This document shows positions 46,108 to 58,100 of a stretch of 60,819 nt of DNA, piece after piece. The stretch is from Intoshia linei (Eukaryota > Orthonectida > Rhopaluridae). The stretch lies in NCBI GenBank assembly GCA_001642005.1, contig LWCA01000074.1, forward strand, positions 1 to 60,819, read 5' to 3'. The notes under the pieces are model-generated. The model did not search any database. It saw nothing but the letters and a program-made list of their open reading frames with translations, and was not told the DNA's origin. Each line of letters starts with the position of its first letter. The first letter of the stretch is position 1. The translations under genes and the position numbers were made by a program.

Positions 46108-49100
46108 ATGAATTTTATACTTTTATTAATCTTTATTGAAAAATTTGGTAATATTTGTTATTTATTTCATCATTTGTAGTTTCTTCTCCAACTGTCAAAA
46201 ATATAACTCCAAAAAACATTGGAGGAGGAGGAGAAGTTTTATTGGTGATTACTGGAAGCGGTACTTGCTTTTAAATTTACAATCAACATTTAATTTAGAA
46301 TTTTCTACAAATTCCTTTTCATTGATTCCGAATGATCCCAATGTTGGTAATTTTGCATATTTGATAAGTAGAAGAACGCGAGTTGTATATAATTGCAAAT
46401 CGCATCCAAACGGAATGACCCAAAATCAAATACAGTGTTATACTCCGTAATATTGATATTTATATCAATATTAAAATTATATATAATAGTAAACTACCCA
46501 TTGATTCCTATTTTGTACGTATAAAGGTTGATGGAAAGGATATTACTGATTATAATTCCTATTGTAATGGATATCCTGAAGATTGGCATTGTTTGTTCCA
46601 TGTAATTTTATTTGATATCAATATGTTTTATTTTTATTTTATTGCATTGTAAATTAGGTAAAAAAAGATTTGACACCAACAATTGATTCTTTGTACCCAC
46701 CTACGGGATTACCTAGTTTGAATAAACAATACATGATTTAAATTATCAATTCTATTTTAGTCAATACAATTACAGTCATTGGGAGAATAATGACTACTTT
46801 TAGCAATGGTACAATGTTATTACGCAATAGTACAAATGGTGTTACAGCAAGATTTACAAGGTTTTATGGTTCTATATTACATTTAATATTTATAGAAATT
46901 ACATCGGCAACAATATTTGTCATTTTAATGACGTTGACAATAAATTGTAATTTTATTAAATTATCAATTACAGTAAACGCTTGGAAAGTGACCAGCTCGA
47001 ACGGGTCATCATTTCGTATAAGTGATCATCTCCCAAAAGTGACCACTTATTAAAATGTTATAACAAAACTATACTAATATAAATTAATTTACCGTATTTT
47101 TCGGAGTATAAGGCGTACCCTGTATAAAAACAATTTACAACACAAAATTCACATATAAGGCTCATTGGCGTATAAGGCGCGAGAAATTTTATTAAGAGAT
47201 ACTTATGAAAAATTAAGAATCAAATGGTACAATATATAGTTAGAAAAAAAATTTCCCTTCCAAAATCCTCATATAAGGCGCATTGCCGTATAAGGCACAT
47301 TCCTAATTTTTCATGTAAAAGGGTGCGCCTTATACTCCGAAAAATACGGTAACTATTAAAAGGTGATACTAAATATCAAATAGAAACTGCCGTCCTCGAA
47401 AAATCTTATTTTTTCAGATTTTTCCAAAATATTATATTTATCAATGGTAGTCGATTTTATATCAATCAAATAAATACACTAAAAGTCATAATTAGGGCAA
47501 GTAAAAGTTAAATAAGTTAAACTTTTATATGTTAATTAGCATGCAATTCCAAGCATGATCATACCAATATTACGTTTATTAATTAGCTAATTAAAATTTT
47601 ATAAAGTTAATAATGTTAATAAAGTCATTTTTTTGAAATTAAAAATAAACACTTCTATTTCATTCTAAAAGCTTCACTTTTACAGGAAAAATTTTGATCA
47701 TCACAAAATGATGTAAGATTAATTTAGCATGCACAAAACTATTAAATCTCATTATTTCAAAATTAACAACATAATGAATGTATTCTAATGAATTCAAGAG
47801 GACTGATAATTCACTTAGTTGTATAAATTGCAATTGCACTGTTTTTTAAGAAAAAATTCACTTTATTAAAGTTCACAGAAACACAAAAAACACAAATTGT
47901 CAAACGATACTCCTCCTCTACCTAATTTTTAAAAATGACTCATGATTTTACTGACCAAATTTTGGAGACATTTATATTTGCGGATATTTCACTCTATAAA
48001 CTGAACAACCCTAAAATTAAGGCCTTATTTTATTTTATGATTTAATAATAAATCCAGCTAAAGCGTCTGTCAACCAACTTGGAATAGACAATGCTTTGAA
48101 GTTGAAAGTTGCAAAATGTTGCAATTAAAAAAAAGTTGTCATAATATGACAGTCGTATAAACAATTAGTAAAAAAACTTTCTTTTAAGGTATTATAATAT
48201 GACATAAATTAATTATTTATGTTTTTTTCTGAAAAATATAACTTATTTGTTACAAAAAGTTGCGATTGGTTGCTCACTCATTTATAATTTTGAATTGTTG
48301 GTAAATGTCTGCATTTTAGCCAAAAAATGTCAAAATTTTGTCAAAAAATTTGGCCAATTCTTAATAACTCTGTTAAATATAACAAAAATATACTGTATGG
48401 CATTATTAATTTATTTGTATAATTATGCACACAAAATGCACCAATAAACATTTAAAAAATGATTTTAAAAATTTGGAAAACCCTTAACAACCCTGCTAAA
48501 TACGCGATTTTGCAACATTTGCCATCCCTATACATTTTTGTAATATTGATTCATCTGAAAATGTTAAATGAAATTTTGTATTTATATCAACTGGAATAAT
48601 CTCTATCAGAATTTGATTTTTCAATTTTCGACTGTTATTATTTCACATTTCTTTTTATTACATTGTTAATAAAATAATTCGGAAAAAAAAATATAACTAC
48701 TAAAAAGCTTTTTTGACCATGAAGGCGTAACTTATTCAGATTGAATTTTTTTGTGTGTTAACAGGACACAACTGTACCACCTGTAAATTTTTTTAAATTC
48801 TAGAGCTATTTTCATAAAAAAAGGTAATTTGTGGTTTTGGCCCTGAAGAAATAATTTTTTTAAATTTAAATTTATAATAATGTTTATGATTTTAAAATCT
48901 GCATCAGCGTATATATTTTTTTAAATTCCTCTTCCCTTTTTTTAAAAACTCGTTTGATTTTCAAAAAGAGGGACAATTGGGGTTTTTGACCCGTAAGATG
49001 TGAGTTTGGGAGGTTGAAATTTATCTTATTATACGTCTTGGAAAAAAATTGTATTTGAAATGTGGACTTTATAAAATTCTAAGACTGTTAGTTATTTCAA

Positions 49101-52100
49101 TAAAGTGGAACACAGACAGACACACAAACAAAAATCGCGTAGCATATTATATAAGTTAGGATAAATGTTTTATATTTCATGTTTCTTTTGGGATCCAAAA
49201 AAATAAAATTTTGAAATGGAGGTCCGTACATTATTTAAATTATTATTATTTGAATCGTGAACCACTGATGTAGAGAAATATAATTGTAAACTGAATTGTT
49301 AATTTAAATTAATTTAGAATTCACATAAAATTATACGGAAATAATGGAAACTCGAAAGAAGGTGAATATAAGTGTCGATTTTCTAGTAAATACATTGGTT
49401 TGATTTTTTTTATACTATAAAATTTTACATTTAGGGGCATATCGTTCACATTTTATAATTGAAAAAGAATTTGGAAAGTAATAAATATGAAATAATAACT
49501 ATAATAATATTTATAGGAGTATAATAAATACAAACGCTATGCGAATCTGTTACAATGATAAACCTTGTTTATATGAATCTTACGCATGTATTAAAAAATT
49601 AAAATAAAATAATTAATAAATATTTGAAAATAGATGTGGATAAAGTCAGTACAACTACAATTTCAACGGGTATGCACATTAGCTTGGAAGGAAACTATTT
49701 ATCTGATGAGACAAATTTTCCAATTATAGTAGAAATTTCAAGTAAAATTAATAATTTAATATTAAACTTTGACTACATTAGGAATGTATACATTATATAC
49801 ATTCAAATGTGTATATTTAAATTTAGATGCACCAGCAAAAGTTTTAACTAAAGCAGACAACAAACTTGTCATTATAGCTCCAAAATTTTCTAATTTACAA
49901 AAATTAGACAATTATCCAGGTTAAGATAATTTTATTAATGATTCAATCACGAAATTTTAATTTAATAATTTATAATTATAATCATTCATTTTACAGGTAA
50001 CAGAGGATCAACATTAGAAATATGGAGAGGTAAAGTGTTGGAATTTGTTGATTTAGAAAATATAAATAAATTAACATCAAACGAAATTGGAGTTAAATAT
50101 GAATTAAAGTATTTTGAGGATACTGCAATTAATTTAGTAGAAGATTTGGAATTATCTGGAAAATTTAGTGGATTTTTTATTCCTAATGTTGATGGAGCTT
50201 ATAAATTTTTCATCATGTCTACTGGAATAGGTACATTGTATGTATCAACAGATGAAAACTCTAATAATAAGGTAAAATATATATAAATCATAATTTATAC
50301 CTTAAAATAATTAAAATAGGAAAAAATTGCATCAATTGACAAATATGGTTCAGGTGACAAAGGCACATTGGTTAATGGAAACAAAGAAAACAATCTATTA
50401 GCAAATAAAAAGTGATACTTGCATTTATTTTTATGTCTATTTCTTTGATTATTATAGTTTTATTTCAGATATTATTATGAAATGTTGTTTGTCATCAAAA
50501 CTAAATTGAAAATTGTTAATATTGGGTTCATTCAATATGACAGTAAATCACTAGAATCTGTGACTGCGTATGCCAAAAATGAGAAACAATCAATTGTATT
50601 GTCCAAAAATAAAATTTATCATGAATTGGTAATATAATAATACAAAATTTAATGTGTAATTAAATTAAATTTACAAAAATATAGTGAAAACACAGTGAAA
50701 CTGGTTTAAGTACACGTAAAAAGTATTGTGGACCACAATTAACCGTTAATTCGAAATTATGACAATTCAAAATTTGTATATAATTTATAGTCACTGGTTA
50801 ATTGTAAAATATTTCAAATTAAAAATATATTATTCATACATTTTGTTATACAATTAAACTGACTAATTTAAAATCGATACATAACTTTTCAAATGAAACA
50901 TTGATATTACATTTGATGCAAAATAAATTGTTTTCACGCACTATAAATTCAGCTGGATATAACCTTAAAATACTGCATATTTTTTCAGAGCGACTTTCAG
51001 CTGATTTTAGAATGCTAATAATGACATACATTGTATAGATTTTAACAATTATTTGTAGAATCGCACGTGAATTATAAAATCTTTAATATAAAAATATTGA
51101 TTTGTCAAAAATTAATTTAATTAAAATTTAAAATAAATTTTAACTTTTTTAATTTTTAAAATATAATTTAAACAATTAATATACTTAATATTGATATCAT
51201 AATGCTTGTAATTTCATGCTGATTAACATATCAAAAATTAACTTTTGGCCGCCCATACTTATGACTATATTATTATCAGGAAAATATATTTTATAGAATA
51301 TATAAAAATTGGTAAAAGCATTGAAAACTTGTGACACTCTCAGATGCTTTTAAATATCTAATAAACTCTGTAAAATCTAATAAATATTTATATATGAGAA
51401 AAATTATCATGAAAACTAGAAATACAGTATATCTTACTTATAAATTCATTAATAATTGTAATTAATAAATATTTTAGCAAATCGATTTTGGACAATTGAC
51501 GGAAACGACAGGCTCAAATATAGAAATCCAGTCATATGCAATTAGAATAAGCGCCATTGTAGTTGGATCTGAATTTAGATTATGTTGGGTAAATACAAAA
51601 CTATGCACTGTTAAATTAACAATGTCTTCCAATGAAAATGATTTTAAATTGGCTATAAACAATGTTGTTCAAAAAGAAAGTAAAATAATTATAAAATTGG
51701 AAAGTATTTCTAGTGCAAATGTATTGACAATATCCACAATTACAACTTCTGGTATTAAATACAAATATCTTTAATAAAAATTAGTTTTAATTACAATTAT
51801 TAAAATTATAATACATTATTATTGTTTTAGTGCAGTGGTTCCCAAAGTGGTCCACAGGAACATAAAGTTATAGGTGGTCCACAAGAAAAAATTTTAAATA
51901 AAATGAAGATAACCTTTTTTTAACAATAATAATAATAAATTAAAATTATATTGATCATTTATTATTATTATTAGTGAACATAAACATCATTTAATCAAAA
52001 TGAAGTGAAAATTTACTGACTGAATAACATGAATAATTTTCATGTGCGTTAAATTTAATCTATGTAACTATTTAACTTAGTTCGATTGTAGTCTCCGGAA

Positions 52101-55100
52101 TTGAACCTAACTAGCCCCTCGTCACTTCCAAAAATAAAAAATAGCCCATTTTAGATTTTAAAAATTTTGTAGAAACAATTTTTATGTCATATAATCCTAA
52201 TTACCTTTTTAAGACTCTTGAGTTGACATTTTAAACTTAACAATTAAATTAGTTGATATTCAGGAATTTTTTTAATGCTCAATTTAGTAAATTAAAGCCT
52301 CCATTTTAAAAAAAAAATTCGTCGAGATCCCTCAGTGGAAAGATCTTGCATACGGCACTGGTAGTTCGCCATAAGTATGTTTGAAATTGAGAATTTTTTT
52401 AATTACGCCATTTAAGCTATCTTGTCAAAATTAATGTAAAATTTTCGATTTAAGGAGGAATATTTAATAAAAAAATAAAAATATTACCATAGTAACGTGT
52501 TCAGGATTAAGAGGATATTTTTAAAAAATTATGCGGTCCATACACATTTTTTTTGTGACAAGTCGGCCATGGTGGAAAAAGTTTAAGAACCACTGTTTTA
52601 GTGGGTGTAAACAACATTATGCAACGCCACATTTAATTACATGTGTAGTTGTATCTATTGTAATCAATACTAATCATATTTGTGTGTATCAGTTCCATCA
52701 GAATAACCATTTGGTCAAAACTTTACGGTTACTAGATATTTGGACACCCATTAGGGTGTTAACTTTTTTATAAGAACAAAAATACAGGGTTATACAGGAT
52801 GAGAAAAAAAATTCTAAGAACGGTGGTACCATTCGTTAAACTTAAATTTTGAAAAACATTGATCTGCTCAAAGGAAATAGTTTTTATAAATAAGATTTAT
52901 AACATTGTGTGTAACCTTACTATTATGTTTATATTATTTATTTAAATCGTTATTTCTATTGAAGATATTCTATTCTATCTATATTCTATCTTACCTGCCT
53001 GCGAAAAAAATTAAAATGGGTCTAATTAATGACAAAAAAATATTTTTTTCTCTCTATTTTATATTCAAAATTTCATTAGTAATTGCTAAAATTTTTTTTT
53101 GTGTCAAAATAGTATAAACGTAATATAATTAACATAAATTATTTAATGAAATTCAGCTCAATGAAAAAATAATTATTATTTGTATTCTAATCAGATTGTA
53201 ATGTTTTATGTCTTCCATATTCTATCTGTAAAATAAAAAGAACCCTCAATAAATGTGTAAATAAAGATTGACAGAAGTATAGGTTAGCATCATGTAGATA
53301 TCTTTGAGAAGCAACAATTGTGACAAAACTGTAATTTGTATATAAAATCTTACAGAAATTATACAACACGAGCATAAGGTTGATAAATTTTAAGGAAGCC
53401 AAATTCGTAACTGTTGGACCATACAAGTTTATGGTTGTAATTTGTATCATAATGATATATTTAAAAAATTTTGTTGAATCATATGTATATGTTCTCACTG
53501 TTAGGTGTTCTACCATATAATTCACTCCTAAAGAGCAACCCTTCCACTTCTATTAAAAAATTCATTTATACTATTTCTCAGATTCTTTACGGGGTGAAGT
53601 AACGACAGTACCATAAATAGTTTCAAATGCCTACAAAAATTAGATCGGTTAGATGCATTGACGGTGAATTAGATAATGACACCGTTAATCGACTTGAAGT
53701 TAATAATAATAAATTTCAGTGTAAAATATTATGGGTATTTTTAAATTGCAGAGCAGGCCGATGTTTTTGTAATAATATTAAAAACAAACACCGCAGATGT
53801 TATTTTTATTGCATTTCTCATACCGTACGGCCCTATATTTTTTTAGTTTCTAAAATTCGATCAAAAAGTTAACACCCTAACACCTATACGACTTTTAACT
53901 ATACTATTTGAGTATAAAACTTATTAAAACTCTTAATTCCATTTTTAAGTAAATGCAAAAATTGCTATAGATGTATCTGTTTGTTAAACCGAGAGTCCCA
54001 GAAACATAAAACTCACAACTTTTAAATCCATTTTGTGAAATGCATGATATAATATAAATTTCATTTAAACCTTCATTACCCCTGTTTGAAAATAAAAAAC
54101 TAAGAATGATGCTTTTTAAATACTAATTGTAATTATTTTTCAAGGCTATGTAGTATTTAGAATTTAGATTATAGGTAACATGTTGATAACAGTAATTTGA
54201 TAATTTTTTGATGATTTTGTATATTTTTTCATTTACCCATTTAGGTACTGATATTGAAAAATTGACGGTGGTTGAAATTGTAATGAACACAATTTCATTT
54301 TCCATTACATCCAATAGTATAAATGAAAAAACGAAAAAAACACCTTTTACATATCGTTTTAAATTTGAATCTAGTACGGGTGTATATTATACAGAAGAAA
54401 TTGAATTTAATTCATTTGAATCGATTGTAATTATGCCTAATATTTTGTACATTTTGTAGGTTCAATCAAAAATTTATAATGCACTCTCCCCGCGTTGTTC
54501 ACATAAAATTAAAAATGATGAAACTCAATCTTATGATGATGATTCATCTGATGAATACGAATCATTATGTGGAAAATCATTCAAAAAATGGGCTTATAAT
54601 TTGAGAACTGATTCAATTAAACCATTATCGTTGAAATCAAATCGATATGTGAAAATTTAATTATTTTAATAATTTTATTTTAGGTTTGCCTTGGTTTAAG
54701 GGGCTTTTTTTCAAATACGTTGGCAATAAAATATTATCTTGACAAAAAAATGAAAACCTTCTATTGGAATGATAAAATAATGGAAACTGTGAGTATTAAA
54801 AGGTTGTTTAAATAAAATATATATTACCAGGTTGACTGTTATGTACTACGTACAAACAACACCTAGCTCTGCCGAGGGTACATTTTTATTCTACCAAAAA
54901 AATAAATTCACGTTGAAAATCTAACTTAAAAATTACCGGAAATGCGTAGATTTCTGGGGTTGAAATTTTGTATTTATATCAACTGGAATAAGCTTTATCA
55001 GAATAATCTTTTTTTTTTAATTTTCGGATAGTTAATTATTTCACATTTTTTGTTTTAATAAACTATTTCGGAAAAAAATATATGAATACTAAAATGCTTT

Positions 55101-58100
55101 TTTGACCGTGAAGTCGTCACTTATTCAGATTGGAATTTTTTGTGNATTATATTTTTTTTCTATTTAATTTTATGTAACTAAACTAGGTTGACTGTTATGT
55201 ACTACGTATAAACAGCACCTAGCTCTGCCGAGGGTACATTTTTATTCTACCAAAAAAATAAATTCACGTTGAAAATCTAACTTAAAAATTCTACTATTTT
55301 TTCAAAGGGTGGTTCCCAAACTTGTTTCAGGTGGAACCATCCTATCACATTACTTTTTACTTTAAAGTGAATTATTCCATTTTAATTTTTTTTGTTAAAA
55401 TTTACGTAAACAATTTTAAAAACAATTGTTATCCCATTTTTTTTATTTATTACACAGAAAGTGTGTATAATAGTAAAAATAAAGTACAAAAAGTTCAATC
55501 CTAAAAATTGTCATAAAAATCATAAATTCCAGAAAAAATAAAATTATAAAAACCTATTTTGTTATTTTCAATGTGATGATTAGAGTAGACAAAAGCGAGT
55601 AAAGTGATCGAAATGCTCTTTTACTCGATAATAATTGACATAATAATAATCATCACTGATGATATATATTCAGTACTAATTATGTATCAGTAATTAACCG
55701 AATCTCCACTTTATAAACATTTCAGTCGAATTTTACCAATATTGCAAAGGATTGTAATAAATATAAAAATGATATTAACAAAATTGTTTTAGTTTCGTTG
55801 TTTAGTTTTTATTTAAAGTTGTATTCAAAATGTTTTGAAAATGAGAATTTGAAATTTAAAAATTGCGTAGCAAAGAAAAAAATTCCGAAGGAATGAATTA
55901 TATAGATTTTCACCCATATTTCTTTATTGGAATTGTGTAGACGTTCACTGCACATTTTTTTTGAAATTGTAGGATCAATATTTACATTTTTGATTTTAAT
56001 CGAAATATTTGAAAAATATTGGTTGATAATATATTAAAAATTATTTTTCANAATGCGTAGATTTCTGGGGTTGAAATTTTGTATTTATATCAACTGGAAT
56101 AAGCTTTATCAGAATAATCTTTTTTTTTTAATTTTCGGATAGTTAATTATTTCACATTTTTTGTTTTAATAAACTATTTCGGAAAAAAATATATGAATAC
56201 TAAAATGCTTTTTTGACCGTGAAGTCGTCACTTATTCAGATTTGAATTTTTTGTGTGTGTTAACAGGATACAATTGTACCACCTGTAAAATTTGTGAAAT
56301 TCTAGGGTTGTTTTTATTAAAAAAAAGGGTAATTTGGGGTTTTGGCCCTGAAGATATATATTTTTTTTAAATTTAAATTTATGATAATATTTATGATTTT
56401 AAAATGCGTATCAGAGTATATATTTTATTAAATTCTCGAACTCGTTTGATTTTAAAAAAAAGGACAATTGGGGTTTTTGACCCGTAAAATGTGAGTTTGG
56501 GAGGTTGAATTGTATCTTATTATCACTCCTGGAAAAAACTGTAATTGAAATGTGGACTTTATAAACTTCTAAGACTGGTAGTTATTTCAATAAACGATAA
56601 CACACACAGACAAACAAAGAATATTATATAATAAGGATATATTAATAATAATTTTTATAAATACATGTAACCTTAATTTAAAGTTTAACTCAAATTTATC
56701 AACTTTGAAATTTGATTTTCAGTATAATTGAGAAATTACCATTATTATTTGTAATTATTTCATTATTTAGATGGACATATACATGTTTTGATTTACGAAG
56801 CATTTTAACAAACATGCAAATTGAACTATATACTAATGTGTATGTCCATTCTCATAAGAGAACTTCAAGTTTTCGATTTATGGATGAAGTTTCGTTTGTA
56901 CCCGAAAAAATCCAATTTGATGGTGACTAATAAAATAAAATTTTTTAATATAAATGTATTAGTACTAACCGAAAGAAATGTACCCGATATTTTGGTCAGC
57001 GAGGTTAAAGTGATTAAAAAGGATTCACTTTTGACATTAAAATTATTCTATTATGACTGCGCACCACATCCCAAGATATCAATAATTACTTCTCTAGACG
57101 TTTCAGTATATTTAAAATGAAAATCTATATTTTTATCAATCTAATAAATTCATAAAATTTAGATTGCACCAACAATTAAAGAGATAGCCGTACCAACCTC
57201 TCCGTTGACAGGAATGGTAAGTTTAACTTTTGATTCGGAAACCGTTAGTATTCCCGTTAAATCAGATGCAAACCAATTAAAAAGAATTTTAAGTTTAAAC
57301 ACAAAGATTAATACAGACGAAATTAATATTGTGGTTAGTAGCACGAAATGTTATGAAAAAAAATGGGACATTACGTGGGTAAATAATGGTGGACGTAAAA
57401 AACTTTTTTCGGTAATATTTTTTAAATTCATTAAAATTATGATAAGATTGGTGATAAAGACAATTCCATTGAGAAAACTGAAGTTATACGCGTGGTTGAA
57501 GGTAAATCAGAATTTGAATACATTCCAGGATCATTTTCTCAATCTTGTCATAAAAACCCGCAGGTTATTATTATTATAATAAATATTCAAAATAATGTTT
57601 TACTTATACCAAATTTTAAATTTTTTTGGTGATTTTTAACTAGTGTTTAATATGGATCCTTTTCAGTTATAATTATGATTTATACAATGTAATTTAAAAA
57701 TTACCCAAAATCCTTAAGATAACCGGGAGACGTGACGATGTAAATTTAATTTATATTTGTTTATATTATTTTTATAGATTAGCGTGAGAATAAATAAAAT
57801 TAATATTCTGTCAAAAACTAATCTGGATATAATATACGATGAAAGTCTTAGACCAACTGTAGACTCAGCTTTGCCTGTTGAAGGTAAATTCAGTTTATAA
57901 ATACAAATGAATGTTTTTTAATTTAGTTACGAGTGAAACAACTGTAACTATAAAGGGAACCAATTTTGACACCACTAATAATGGTCAAAATAATAATGTT
58001 TATTTGGGTGATATTAATTGTATAGTGCTTTCAGCTACGTCTGTTGAAATACAATGTAAAGTAACCGATGGGGTTAGTGGAAATAAAAATTTATTTGTTG

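Noticed and set aside
46136-46450. Single 104-aa secreted ORF starting at 46136
   Set aside because: The ATG at 46108 with two short introns gives a signal peptide plus TIG domain continuous with PKHD1L1; the single frame loses the TIG motif.
46947-46973. 27-nt intron followed by an exon at 46974 in PKHD1L1
   Set aside because: The resulting frame stops soon and loses homology; joining 46946 to 49318 restores both phase and the fibrocystin pattern.
52531-52773. ORF of 80 aa on the plus strand
   Set aside because: It crosses the right end of the hAT element and its target duplication, so it is a chance frame.
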